A program made the position numbers and the translations under genes. A DNA stretch of 64,000 nucleotides from Roseivirga thermotolerans. GTDB taxonomy: Bacteria; Bacteroidota; Bacteroidia; Cytophagales; Cyclobacteriaceae. The stretch spans positions 372,001-436,000 of the forward strand of contig NZ_BNAG01000001.1 of assembly GCF_014653175.1 (NCBI RefSeq), given 5' to 3'. Shown piece by piece: positions 9,060-17,840 of this stretch (the stretch's first letter is position 1; each line of letters starts with the position of its first letter). The notes beneath the pieces are model-generated. The model did no database searches and was not told the DNA's origin. It saw nothing but the letters and a program-made list of their open reading frames with translations.

Positions 9060-9983
9060 TTACAGGCGTTTCATTAAAGTTGAATATAACTGAATCATGC
9101 TCACAATATCGCTTTTATGTACCAGTTCATCGGGACTGTGTACATTATCTTCTGGTGCGCCTACAAAGCACCAGTCGATGGGATAAGGCGAGGCTTGGAG
9201 CTCTTTGCCATCGCTGCCCCCGGCTCCTTCTACCTCTAACTGGTATGGAATACCCGATTCTTCGGCCAACTCGATGATACGATTGACAAAAGACCTTCTG
9301 GGAATACTGCGGTCTCGCATAGATATAGCCACTCCCTGGCCATGCTCTACTCCTTCGGTTATCCAGGTAATGTCTGAAATAAGGGCCTGAGTAACCCCCC
9401 ACTTTTCAACCATATGCCTGGCCAAATAAGACACCGAACCTCCTCCGTGTTCTTCCCAACAGCTAAAAATTATGAGTCCGTCTTCTAGTGTTTCGGCAAC
9501 CTTGAGTGCATTGAACACCCCGAGCCGGTTATCGAGATAGCACGATTGTACATATTCTTCTGACTCTCTAAAGTCGCACTTAAATACGAGTTCTGTACCG
9601 CGCTGTATACCCCTGGCAAATTTATAGTGCAGGTCTCCATCATTTTCTACCAGCTCACACTCAATTGGGCCAAGTGCATCTTCTCCAACCAGCTTATAGC
9701 CTGTTTCGGCCTTAGGCCCCCCAATAGGCACTAGCTGGTCTTGATAGCGAACCGTAAAGCCAATGCTATCCATATGGGCATATATGGCTGTTCTTGGTTT
9801 TCCAAACTTTAGAATAAGGCAATCTTGAAATTCCGGACCATGAATTATCTCCGGCTCTACTTTCCAGAAAGATTTATTTTTCTTCACGTATTTGAGAAGA
9901 AAGTCTTTCATGGCTATCTCATTGCCTGAAGGGGCATGTATCCGGCAGAGTTGGTGAAGCAAGGAATAATCGAGCTTATGCAT
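9060..9983 (-). CDS. M42-family metallo-aminopeptidase
   Basis: Cytoplasmic dinuclear-metal aminopeptidase (glutamyl aminopeptidase/cellulase M-like), 307 residues. The expected ligands can be placed: H70 and D72 in AHMDSIGF, D151 in YLDNRLG, E177/E178 in CWEEHGGG, D204 in ISDITW and H282 in EDNVHSPDE. The protein is slightly shorter than typical M42 enzymes (340-360), mainly in the dimerisation subdomain. It heads the minus-strand series before hpt and is divergent from upp. A TAATTTTG box ends four bases before the ATG. Confidence 0.88.
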   Translation of the reverse strand: MHKLDYSLLHQLCRIHAPSGNEIAMKDFLLKYVKKNKSFWKVEPEIIHGPEFQDCLILKFGKPRTAIYAHMDSIGFTVRYQDQLVPIGGPKAETGYKLVGEDALGPIECELVENDGDLHYKFARGIQRGTELVFKCDFRESEEYVQSCYLDNRLGVFNALKVAETLEDGLIIFSCWEEHGGGSVSYLARHMVEKWGVTQALISDITWITEGVEHGQGVAISMRDRSIPRRSFVNRIIELAEESGIPYQLEVEGAGGSDGKELQASPYPIDWCFVGAPEDNVHSPDELVHKSDIVSMIQLYSTLMKRL

Positions 9984-9987
9984 GGTG

Positions 9988-9995
9988 CAAAATTA
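9988..9995 (-). promoter_or_regulatory. candidate -7 box (TAATTTTG) immediately before the M42 peptidase start
   Basis: TAATTTTG on the minus strand fits TAnnTTTG and is followed by only CACC before the ATG, so transcription would start at or next to the initiation codon. I found no clear -33 TTTG. Confidence 0.35.
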
Positions 9996-10061
9996 GGACT
10001 AGCCGTAAGATTATTGGTCTGACGCTGAATAAAAGTATAAATTGCCGCAGATTTTAGGCTC

Positions 10062-10709
10062 ATGTTTATTCTAGACAGGCAAAACTCTATCGCCAACCAA
10101 TATTTAGCCGAGATACGCCATGTAGGGAGTCAGAGCGATATGCTCCGCTTTCGCCATAACATGAAGCGCCTGGGGCAACTGCTGGCTTACGAAATTTCTA
10201 AAACACTTCTTTACGAAACCCGCCCCATTGAAACTCCTTTGGTGAAAAGCCAAGCTCATTTTTTGGCCGATCAGGTGGTGGTGATAAGCATTCTGAGGGC
10301 AGCCCTCCCCTTTAGCCAGGGTTTTCAAGATGTATTTGATTCGGCTGAATTTGGTTTTATTGGCGCGGCCCGAAAACCTCATTTGGCCAATGAACCGGTT
10401 GAGGTAGCTCTGGACTATTTGGCGGCTCCCGACCTCAACAATAAAGTAGTGGTAGTGGTTGATCCTATGTTGGCCACCGGAAAATCGATTGTAAAAAGCA
10501 TAGACCATTTGTTGCAAAATGGCACACCTAAAAAGCTACACATTGCCACTATTATTGCAGCACCAGAAGGAGTGGACTATCTGCAGAGGGAACTCAACAC
10601 TCCATACGACCTATGGTCATGTGCCCTTGATGAAAAACTCAACGAAAAGTATTATATCGTGCCCGGATTAGGAGATGCCGGAGACCTGGCCTTTGGCCGG
10701 AAACTGTGA
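10062..10709 (+). CDS. upp: uracil phosphoribosyltransferase
   Basis: Pyrimidine salvage enzyme making UMP from uracil and PRPP. It has 215 residues with the PRPP loop VVVVDPMLATGKS at about 130-142 and the uracil-binding C-terminal region YIVPGLGDAGDLAFG. It is divergent from the M42 peptidase across 78 bases and is followed after five bases by the antiporter gene, so it leads a three-gene plus-strand operon. No uracil-responsive leader is visible in the short upstream gap. Confidence 0.95.
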   Translation: MFILDRQNSIANQYLAEIRHVGSQSDMLRFRHNMKRLGQLLAYEISKTLLYETRPIETPLVKSQAHFLADQVVVISILRAALPFSQGFQDVFDSAEFGFIGAARKPHLANEPVEVALDYLAAPDLNNKVVVVVDPMLATGKSIVKSIDHLLQNGTPKKLHIATIIAAPEGVDYLQRELNTPYDLWSCALDEKLNEKYYIVPGLGDAGDLAFGRKL

Positions 10710-10714
10710 GTTGA

Positions 10715-11653
10715 ATGCTGTTGGATATTATTGTACTTGTTCTTGGTTTGGTACTGCTGATTGCGGGCGGAGACTTTCTGGTAAAGGGAGCATCGAGAAT
10801 CGCACTCAGGTTTAACGTGAGTGCCATGGTTATTGGGCTCACTATTGTGGCCTTTAGCACTTCTGCCCCTGAGTTGCTGGTGAGTCTTAATGCTGCTCTC
10901 AAAGAGGCTCCTGATTTTGCCATGGGCAACGTGGTAGGCTCCAACATTTCTAACCTTGCCTTGGTGCTGGGCGTTGCCTGTCTGTTTGGCTATATACCCA
11001 TTCACCGAGGAACAGCCACCAGAGACTGGCTCACAACCATGGTTGCCAGCATTTTACTCTATCTGTTTGTACTCGATCAGAAATTAACCTCATGGGAGGG
11101 TGGAATACTCTTTGGTTGCCTGGTGATTTACCTTATTGTTCTACTCATCAAAACCAAGAAAGATCAGGTGAAGCTGGATTATACCATTGAGCCGGACAAA
11201 GACACGACTTTTGAGAAATTTAAAGACCTTCTTTTATTAGCCATTGGAGGAGCCTGCCTCTACTTCGGCTCCAACTGGTTTATTGATGGTGCGGCAGACA
11301 TAGCCACTGATCTTGGGGTTTCTCAGCGTATTATAGGACTCACCATATTGGCTATTGGCACAAGTTTACCGGAGCTTTTTACCTCGGTAATTGCTGCCAA
11401 AAAAGGAGAAACGGACTTGGCTCTGGGCAATTTACTTGGGTCCAATATCTTTAATATACTCTCCATTCTTGGTATCACAAGCATGATTCATCCGCTGGAT
11501 GTTAACCAAATCATTATTTCTAGCGACATGCTGTGGATGCTCGCAATAAGCTTGGGTATTTTGCCGCTTATGCTACTTCGCAAAAGACTGGGAACACCTT
11601 CCGGCATCATCTTGTTGCTCTTTTACGTTACTTACCTGGTGACGATTTTGTAG
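10715..11653 (+). CDS. calcium/sodium antiporter, CaCA family (YrbG-like)
   Basis: Inner-membrane cation exchanger of 312 residues with about ten membrane helices. It carries the two inverted alpha repeats that define the family: GLTIVAFSTSAPELLVS plus GNVVGSNISN at residues 41-80, and GLTILAIGTSLPELFTS plus GNLLGSNIFN at about 195-235. The acidic residues (E53 and its partner) coordinate Ca2+ in characterised members. It lies five bases after upp and one base before the next gene. Confidence 0.92.
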   Translation: MLLDIIVLVLGLVLLIAGGDFLVKGASRIALRFNVSAMVIGLTIVAFSTSAPELLVSLNAALKEAPDFAMGNVVGSNISNLALVLGVACLFGYIPIHRGTATRDWLTTMVASILLYLFVLDQKLTSWEGGILFGCLVIYLIVLLIKTKKDQVKLDYTIEPDKDTTFEKFKDLLLLAIGGACLYFGSNWFIDGAADIATDLGVSQRIIGLTILAIGTSLPELFTSVIAAKKGETDLALGNLLGSNIFNILSILGITSMIHPLDVNQIIISSDMLWMLAISLGILPLMLLRKRLGTPSGIILLLFYVTYLVTIL

Positions 11654-11654
11654 T

Positions 11655-12107
11655 ATGTTGGCAACCCTTATCAATTATTTGTGGCTTTACTTTCTGGCCT
11701 GCCTAAAATCCATTCTGCCCCCTTTGCTCGGGCCAGCCTTTGGGCTTAGCAACCTGGAAATTATTGTAATTACGGTAGCCGGATTGATGACCAGTGTGGT
11801 GCTTTTCAACTTTTTAGGAGAGCGGATTAAAGCTCAGGTTATCCCCATCTTTATTAAAAAGCCTAAGAAGTTTTCGCCAAAGAGCCGTAGAATGGTCAGA
11901 ATATGGAGAAAGTATGGTATAGTTGGGGTGTGCTTTCTTACCCCACTTGTTCTTTCCCCACCGGGTGGGGCACTTCTTGTGGCCACGGTTGGAGCGCCAC
12001 GCAGACAAGTATTTCTCTATATGCTAATCTTTGGGATTTTTTGGGCGGTTGTCTGGACCTTCTCGGTAGACTGGTTAATCCAAATTGGTTTGGTGGGTAA
12101 ACGTTGA
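11655..12107 (+). CDS. small integral membrane protein, possibly of the small multidrug export family
   Basis: A 150-residue protein with about four membrane helices (near 5-25, 33-52, 88-110 and 120-143) and a central basic cytoplasmic loop (KKPKKFSPKSRRMVRIWRK). The phrase FLTPLVLSPPGGALLVATVGAPR resembles the small multidrug export or DedA-neighbour proteins, but I would not assign a substrate. It begins one base after the antiporter stop and ends the upp operon, just ahead of two hairpins. Confidence 0.75.
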   Translation: MLATLINYLWLYFLACLKSILPPLLGPAFGLSNLEIIVITVAGLMTSVVLFNFLGERIKAQVIPIFIKKPKKFSPKSRRMVRIWRKYGIVGVCFLTPLVLSPPGGALLVATVGAPRRQVFLYMLIFGIFWAVVWTFSVDWLIQIGLVGKR

Positions 12108-12200
12108 AAGGTTGCACGGTTGAGAAGCAATGAAATAGAGGGTTTAAAATAACCTGAGTTCGATGTAAGGAAGTAGTAAAATATTCCCTCTTAGGACGTC

Positions 12201-12254
12201 ATTGCGGAATTTTCCTCTGAAAACTTCACATACGCAAAGGAAAATATCCGCAAT
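12201..12254. repeat. degenerate CGTCATTGCG-type inverted repeat, possible terminator
   Basis: ATTGCGGAATTTTCCTCTG pairs with CAAAGGAAAATATCCGCAAT apart from one mismatch and one extra base. Together with flanking CGTC and CTC, it reads CGTCATTGCG...CGCAATCTC. I recognise this as the frame of a dispersed palindromic repeat in many Bacteroidota genomes. It lies between convergent genes and may stop transcription from either side. Confidence 0.6.
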
Positions 12255-12277
12255 CTCATTTGGGCTCTGTTCAGATA

Positions 12278-12323
12278 CCGGATAAAACAGGCCTTTTTGA
12301 GAGCTTAAGACCTGTTTTTCCGG
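12278..12323. terminator. hairpin between convergent upp operon and sdaAA
   Basis: CCGGATAAAACAGG pairs with CCTGTTTTTCCGG (one bulged base). The stem is followed by a moderately T-rich stretch on the plus strand (TTCTTTTCTT). It sits between convergent transcription units, so it probably serves as a bidirectional terminator alongside the preceding repeat. Confidence 0.5.
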
Positions 12324-12392
12324 CATGACGTTCTTTTCTTACGTCAAATTCAGGTTAAAATAACAACCAAACAGATCTTACCCCTTGCAACT

Positions 12393-13298
12393 CTATTCCT
12401 GGTCTTCGTCAGGAAGCATCTCAATGTCTTGAATGAGTACTCTTTTGGAAATTGCCTGTCCGGTTGTTGTGGCCGCCAAGCCGCCCAAAGCGGTTTCCTT
12501 ATAGCGGGTTTCCATGCTTTGCCCCACTTCCCCCATTGCTTCCACGCACTCATCTACAGGAATTACTCCGCTTACATCGGCCAAGGCTATTTGTGCCGAG
12601 CTATTGGCAATAGCAGCCGCACTGGCATTTCGAACCACACAAGGCACCTCAACAAGCCCCGCCACCGGATCGCAAATAAGGCCCAACATACACTGAATAG
12701 TAATGGCCACTGCATTGAACACCTGATCTACCGAACCACCCAGGCAATATACCATGGCTCCGGCCGCCATGGCGGCCGCACTACCGGTTTCGGCCTGGCA
12801 CCCCCCCACCGCTCCGGCAATAGAGGCTCGCTTTTCCATAATGAGGGCAATTCCTGCACTCACCAGCAGCCCCTCGTGAATCTTACGATCATCTACTCCA
12901 TGAAGCTCCTGAAAAGTGACCATAACCCCGGGTATTATACCAGAAGCTCCTGCTGTTGGGGCTGCAACAACGCGTCCCATGCAAGAGTTTACCTCTTTGG
13001 CCGCCAGAGCTCGTGAAATAAGTACCTGAAACTCTTTAGAAAGGAGAGGCTTAGGATAGTTGAAAACCTTCTTTGCACCATTGTTGATCATTCCCGAGCG
13101 AGAAGTCATGTCTTGAGTGAGACCGGTTTGCACGGCCTCTTTCATTACGGTATAGGCGTTGGCCAGGCCATCCCAAATTTTCTCTTCGCTGGCTTCTTTT
13201 TCAGATACTTCATACTCTATAACAGCCTGATGCAAGGGCATTTGGTGTTGCTCACAATACTGTTTCCAGCCTTTAAAATCTTCAAACAAAAAGCACAT
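12393..13298 (-). CDS. sdaAA: L-serine dehydratase, iron-sulfur-dependent, alpha subunit
   Basis: Converts L-serine to pyruvate and ammonia using a [4Fe-4S] cluster. Three conserved cysteine regions are present: SCMGRVVAAPTAGASG, GGCQAETGSA and LICDPVAG. I choose ATG 13298 (MCFLFEDFKGW), giving 301 residues, because a perfect AAAGGAGG lies five bases upstream; the frame is open 39 codons further, but those residues are not family-like. Only the alpha part is here. The beta subunit, normally adjacent or fused, is not in the window, so it must be encoded elsewhere or be absent. Confidence 0.92.
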   Translation of the reverse strand: MCFLFEDFKGWKQYCEQHQMPLHQAVIEYEVSEKEASEEKIWDGLANAYTVMKEAVQTGLTQDMTSRSGMINNGAKKVFNYPKPLLSKEFQVLISRALAAKEVNSCMGRVVAAPTAGASGIIPGVMVTFQELHGVDDRKIHEGLLVSAGIALIMEKRASIAGAVGGCQAETGSAAAMAAGAMVYCLGGSVDQVFNAVAITIQCMLGLICDPVAGLVEVPCVVRNASAAAIANSSAQIALADVSGVIPVDECVEAMGEVGQSMETRYKETALGGLAATTTGQAISKRVLIQDIEMLPDEDQE

Positions 13299-13606
13299 GG
13301 TTTCCTCCTTTGTCACAAAGCTAACGAATAGATAGCAAACGATTGAATAATGGGCACCCAGTCGGTCCCGGAGATTGTTCGCTAGCCGTCTTCCATAAGA
13401 AAAGATACAGTTCATTCACCAGCCCAACTGAGTATGACAGCAGGGGCTACTTACTATCGGAAACAGAGCATCCTTTTGGTTTTCCGTAAACCCATTCTCA
13501 AACACTGCCAACCAGACGCAACCCTATGGAAACGGTAAGCTCTACCAAGCATTGAAGAATTGAAAAACGCGGCTTTACTAGCGGAAACAATTTCTATCTT
13601 TGCGGC
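13299..13606. other. divergent intergenic region between sdaAA and hemE
   Basis: This 308-base gap carries the Shine-Dalgarno-like AAAGGAGG of sdaAA at 13304-13311 (minus) and an overlapping TAGCTTTG box at 13316-13323 (minus). Next to hemE is TATCTTTG at 13595-13602 (plus). No RNA gene, hairpin of note or small reading frame is evident in the rest. Confidence 0.5.
13595..13602 (+). promoter_or_regulatory. candidate -7 box (TATCTTTG) just before hemE
   Basis: TATCTTTG fits TAnnTTTG and ends four bases before the hemE ATG, so the transcript would start at or very near the start codon. A loose TTTAC lies 17 bases upstream in place of the -33 box. Confidence 0.4.
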
Positions 13607-14656
13607 ATGGAATTACAGAACGATCTACTGATCAGAGCGGCAAAGGGTGAAAAAGTTGAGCGGACACCGGTTTGGTTGATGCGTCAGGCAGGTAGAATCT
13701 TACCGGAATACAGAGCAGTACGCAACAAACTTAGCGGATTTATTGAGCTGGCTCAAACGCCCGAGCTCGCTGCGGAGGTAACCATTCAACCAGTAGATAT
13801 TCTTGGTGTTGATGCTGCTATTATTTTCTCCGACATTCTGGTAATTCCGGAGGCCATGGGACTACCCTACGAAATGGTGGAAAAAAAGGGACCAAGGTTC
13901 CCCAAAACCATCTCTACCGATGAAGATCTAAAGGCGCTCAAAAAAGCTGATGCCAAAAGCGACTTAGGTTATGTGCTGGAAGCCATTAAAATCACCAAAA
14001 AAGAACTTAATGGCAGAGTGCCTTTAATCGGCTTTGCCGGTGCTCCATGGACAATTTTTTGTTACATGGTAGAAGGACACGGAAGTAAAACCTTCTCCAA
14101 AGCAAGGAGAATGCTCTATAACGATCCGCTAATGGCTGATCAGTTGTTGAAGCTAATAACCGACTCTACCATTGAATATTTGAAAGCCCAGATTGAAGCC
14201 GGGGCCGACCTTGTGCAGGTGTTCGACTCTTGGGCAGGCATACTGGGGCCAGAACAATACCAACGCTTCTCCATGAAGTACATTGCTGAAATTTGCGATG
14301 CGATTACCGAAGTGCCGGTTACGGTGTTTAGCAAAGGAGCGTACTTTGCCAGGTCTGAAATGCGTCACCTGAATTGTGAAACTATTGGGCTAGACTGGAA
14401 CATGGACATTCAAAGCTCTCGCAGATTAATTGGCGAAAACAAAACCTTACAAGGTAACCTCGATCCGTGTGCTCTCTACGCTCCTGATATTGAGATTGAA
14501 AAGGCTACTAAGAAAATGCTCGATGAGTTTGGTACGGGCAGACACATTGCCAATCTAGGTCATGGGGTATATCCTGATATCGATCCGAACAAGGTAAAAG
14601 TCTTCATTAATACAGTGAAGGAATACAGTGCCAAGCTTAGGTCGGCTGAAATATGA
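13607..14656 (+). CDS. hemE: uroporphyrinogen decarboxylase
   Basis: Heme pathway enzyme that removes four acetate carboxyl groups from uroporphyrinogen III to give coproporphyrinogen III. The 349 residues contain the N-terminal signature [16 protein letters not shown] with the essential arginines, and the second signature [33 protein letters not shown] carries the catalytic aspartate. It appears monocistronic. hemC lies 20 kb away in an unrelated operon, so the heme genes are dispersed. Confidence 0.97.
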   Translation: MELQNDLLIRAAKGEKVERTPVWLMRQAGRILPEYRAVRNKLSGFIELAQTPELAAEVTIQPVDILGVDAAIIFSDILVIPEAMGLPYEMVEKKGPRFPKTISTDEDLKALKKADAKSDLGYVLEAIKITKKELNGRVPLIGFAGAPWTIFCYMVEGHGSKTFSKARRMLYNDPLMADQLLKLITDSTIEYLKAQIEAGADLVQVFDSWAGILGPEQYQRFSMKYIAEICDAITEVPVTVFSKGAYFARSEMRHLNCETIGLDWNMDIQSSRRLIGENKTLQGNLDPCALYAPDIEIEKATKKMLDEFGTGRHIANLGHGVYPDIDPNKVKVFINTVKEYSAKLRSAEI

Positions 14657-14896
14657 GTGTCCTGAGCCTTCTGTTCATTACGATCCGTTAGCTTCTTCTG
14701 CCCAATTATTGAGCAGATAGAAGTCTCTGAATTAATTTCTGTCTTAGGCTTACTTGATTGTGGTAGTTGAATATGGTGCTTATGACGGCCGGAAAACCAT
14801 CAACTATAAAATAACCCTAGACGAGGTATCAGTCCTCAATCCATAGTTTTCATCATCGAGAATTAAGTCCTATCTTCCTCATCAAAATTCCTTTTT

Positions 14897-16216
14897 ATGA
14901 AGAAGATAATACCAGTCCTACTTTGCCTTTTAAGCTTATTCGCTACTTCAAATTCATTCTCTAACAACAACCCTGAGGAAAACGCTTTAGCCGATAAAGT
15001 ACTGGAACTAGCAAAAAATGTTGAGCCTAAAGTGATTGAATGGAGACACTGGCTACACGAAAATGCAGAGCTTTCAAATCGTGAATTTAAAACCGCGGCT
15101 TATGTAGCCACACACCTCAAAAGCCTTGGGTTAGAGGTGCAAGAAGGGGTTGCCAAAACCGGAGTAATAGGTATTCTCAAAGGAGGAAAGCCCGGTCCGG
15201 TGATAGGGTTACGTGCCGACATGGATGGCCTTCCTGTAAAAGAACGGGTGGATTTGCCATGGGCTTCCAAGCAAATAGGAGAATATAATGGAGTGGAAGT
15301 TCCGGTAATGCATGCTTGCGGACATGATACCCATGTGGCTATTTTAATGGGAGTTGCAGAAGTGCTAAGCCAAGTGAAGAAAGATATTAAAGGCACTATC
15401 AAATTCATTTTTCAGCCTGCTGAAGAAGGAGCCCCTGCCGGAGAAGAAGGGGGTGCCGAACTCATGGTTAAAGAGGGCGTAGTCCAGGGTATGGATGTTA
15501 TCTTTGGGTTACACATTAATGCACAAACCGAAGTAGGCAAAGTAAATTATCGCCCAAATGGAATTATGGCAGCCGTCAACAGTTTCGACTTACACATCAA
15601 AGGAAAACAAACTCATGGCTCCACTCCCTGGACAGGAGTTGATCCGATAGTAACGGCAGCACAAATCATTAATAATGCCCAAACTGTGGTGAGCCGAAGC
15701 CTGCCTCTTACCAAAGCAGCCGCAGTACTTAGCTTTGGCAAAATTGAAGGAGGTGTTAGAAATAACATTATTCCTGAAGAGGTGCATATGGTGGGTACTA
15801 TTCGAACGCTCGATGCCCAAATGAGAGAAACACTGTTTGCTACCTTTGAGCGCATAGTAAAGAACACTGCAGCCAGCAATGGTGCTGAAGCTATCCTTAC
15901 TATTAACAAAGGCTATCCGGTTACCTTCAACGACCCGGACTTAACGGCCCTTATGGCCGACACGTTTGTAGAAGTAGCCGGTGCCGAAAATGTGAATGCT
16001 TCTATGGATGCCATTACCGGAGCTGAAGACTTTTCTTTCTTTCAGGAACAAATACCGGGTTTGTACTTCTTTATTGGAGGAATGCCCAAAGGGCAAGATC
16101 CGGCCAAATCGGCACCTCACCATACACCGGACTTTTATGTAGACGACTCAGGTATGCTCACAGGCATACGACTTATGAGCCGTTTGGTGGTGGATTATGC
16201 GGAAAAGCAAAAGTAG
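14897..16216 (+). CDS. secreted M20-family amidohydrolase (N-acyl amino acid or hippurate hydrolase-like)
   Basis: A 439-residue metallopeptidase of the M20D group, exported by a Sec signal peptide (residues 1 to about 22). Metal and catalytic motifs are in order: GLRADMDGLPV, HACGHDTHVA, PAEEG, and a late HHTPDFYVDD. The dimerisation (lid) domain lies around residues 210-320. Characterised relatives cleave N-acylated amino acids or aminobenzoyl-glutamate; the periplasmic location suggests scavenging of exogenous amides. It stands alone, 240 bases after hemE. Confidence 0.9.
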   Translation: MKKIIPVLLCLLSLFATSNSFSNNNPEENALADKVLELAKNVEPKVIEWRHWLHENAELSNREFKTAAYVATHLKSLGLEVQEGVAKTGVIGILKGGKPGPVIGLRADMDGLPVKERVDLPWASKQIGEYNGVEVPVMHACGHDTHVAILMGVAEVLSQVKKDIKGTIKFIFQPAEEGAPAGEEGGAELMVKEGVVQGMDVIFGLHINAQTEVGKVNYRPNGIMAAVNSFDLHIKGKQTHGSTPWTGVDPIVTAAQIINNAQTVVSRSLPLTKAAAVLSFGKIEGGVRNNIIPEEVHMVGTIRTLDAQMRETLFATFERIVKNTAASNGAEAILTINKGYPVTFNDPDLTALMADTFVEVAGAENVNASMDAITGAEDFSFFQEQIPGLYFFIGGMPKGQDPAKSAPHHTPDFYVDDSGMLTGIRLMSRLVVDYAEKQK

Positions 16217-16224
16217 CTTAGGGC

Positions 16225-17451
16225 TTACTTTTTACCCGTAACGCCCACTAAAGACTCTAAGTCGGCCAGCAGGCCAATGGTCAGGTTGCTATCGTCCAGA
16301 TTGTTCACATCAACCTGGCCGTCACGATACTTGAACAAAGTCTTGAATGGCGATTTTGGTAACTCTACACCCAGGGCAACGCTGTAGTTGAGTCTGATTT
16401 TCTGCTCGGGATTGATTTTTTCGCTAAAGTCATAATAGGCGTTTGACTCCAGTATAATGGAATAATTGTCGAACACGGGAATGTTGTAATAAAGGTTGGC
16501 ATAAACCTGACCAGAGAATTCATTTTCGCCATCGGCACCAATTCTCATGTTATCAAATTCCTTATAAATCTTTCCACCCACATTAAGCACAGGCTTCAGG
16601 CGTAATCGATTACTTCCGTAAGTCAGGTCTACCAAATTGTCGATTAGCTTTTCATAAGAAAAATTAAAGGCCATTCTCCCGCTTGTAAAGGTCTGGTTGC
16701 CCTCTACCCCAAACCGGGCCATCATTTGGGCATCGCTGGCTCCGGAAATATTGAAGTTGATCGGGTAAACATACAGGTAGTTCAACGAGTCTTTTGAGTT
16801 GGTACTTACTCTACCCTTTGCGTAAAAAACCAATGGTTTCTTATCGTTTCCTTTGCCTGAGCCAAGAGCATAACTCTGATGAAAACTGAAGTCGGCATTG
16901 AGTTCCAGCTTACCAATATCGCTTTCACTTTTAGGCGTAAAACTCCAGTTAAATGAGTTATTGGCATAGGCATATTCACCTCCCGAAGCAGCAAAGTACA
17001 TATCCATAATACTCTCATTCATCTCGATTTTGCCTAATGATTGCTTCTCCAAATCGGGCTTGCTGATGGTATGCACACCGTTGGTCAGAATTAGTTTTAT
17101 ATCTGCTTTAGAACTCAGATACACATTGGCCTGAGTATTTTGAAGCAGAACGAGTTCATATTTGGAAATACCCGATATCTCTACTTGTATGTTTTTGTTC
17201 TGAAATCGTGTTTTCACCGCAATATCCGGATTCTGAAAAAGCTCCTTGCCATTGGCGTAGAATGCAAAGCTATTCTGAGTAGAATCGAAGTAGTGCAGCG
17301 TTTTTATTTGGTTGATATTAGCATCGATACCCAGATTGCCAATGAGAATATTGATTTTAGGTGGATTTGGAGTATCTACCACGGTTTGGAAAGTGTATTG
17401 TGCATGCGCCTGTACACACACAAACAACAGAAGTGCTATAAGCTTTTTCAT
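16225..17451 (-). CDS. secreted protein of unknown function, probably outer-membrane associated
   Basis: A 408-residue protein with a clear Sec signal peptide (MKKLIALLLF...AHAQ, cleavage near 17). The body is rich in alternating beta strands and aromatic residues. The last 200 residues (for example QVYANLYYNIPVFDNYSIILE) read like amphipathic barrel strands, but the end (VTGKK) lacks the usual terminal aromatic. I recognise no named family. It is the last gene of a three-gene minus-strand cluster with a 99-residue protein and a membrane hydrolase-like protein, so a shared envelope role is plausible but unproven. Confidence 0.75.
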   Translation of the reverse strand: MKKLIALLLFVCVQAHAQYTFQTVVDTPNPPKINILIGNLGIDANINQIKTLHYFDSTQNSFAFYANGKELFQNPDIAVKTRFQNKNIQVEISGISKYELVLLQNTQANVYLSSKADIKLILTNGVHTISKPDLEKQSLGKIEMNESIMDMYFAASGGEYAYANNSFNWSFTPKSESDIGKLELNADFSFHQSYALGSGKGNDKKPLVFYAKGRVSTNSKDSLNYLYVYPINFNISGASDAQMMARFGVEGNQTFTSGRMAFNFSYEKLIDNLVDLTYGSNRLRLKPVLNVGGKIYKEFDNMRIGADGENEFSGQVYANLYYNIPVFDNYSIILESNAYYDFSEKINPEQKIRLNYSVALGVELPKSPFKTLFKYRDGQVDVNNLDDSNLTIGLLADLESLVGVTGKK

Positions 17452-17454
17452 GAT

Positions 17455-17754
17455 TTACCTGGGGCCTGTGCTGTAATTATTAGAAACGTAGTCGATACAA
17501 TCTTTCACCACAGACCAGCTTGCAAAGATGGTTGGGTTTAAGATGACATCGTACATGTATTGATGGTAGGTGGTGCCATCGTCCGTTACCGGAATAGCCT
17601 GAATATTGGACTTTATTTTATTGAGAAAGACACTTCTGTGAGTTGGCTGAAACCCATTGAAGCTAAAGTTTTCGAAATCACCGTCAAAGTCGCTCACAGC
17701 TTCCAATGCCGGCTTCACCACCTGGGATTTTACGATATCGCGTGTTAATGACAT
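17455..17754 (-). CDS. small cytoplasmic protein of unknown function
   Basis: A 99-residue protein without signal peptide or membrane helix, in the middle of a minus-strand cluster and three bases upstream of the secreted 408-residue protein gene. It has a mixed, slightly acidic N-terminal half (ALEAVSDFDGDFENFSF) and an aromatic C-terminal half (YHQYMYDVILNPTIFASW). I do not recognise it. Tight spacing to its neighbour argues that it is real and cotranscribed. Confidence 0.6.
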   Translation of the reverse strand: MSLTRDIVKSQVVKPALEAVSDFDGDFENFSFNGFQPTHRSVFLNKIKSNIQAIPVTDDGTTYHQYMYDVILNPTIFASWSVVKDCIDYVSNNYSTGPR

Positions 17755-17840
17755 ATGGTTGAAGTTTAATATTCTTTCAATTTAAGAAATAAAAGCAGAG
17801 TTATTGGCACAAGTTCTATACTCTCCAATGAAGCAGGAGG

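Noticed and set aside
12429-13016. A 195-codon open frame on the plus strand opposite sdaAA
   Set aside because: It mirrors a strongly conserved enzyme gene on the other strand, and its translation is cysteine/histidine/glycine-rich without any recognisable domain.
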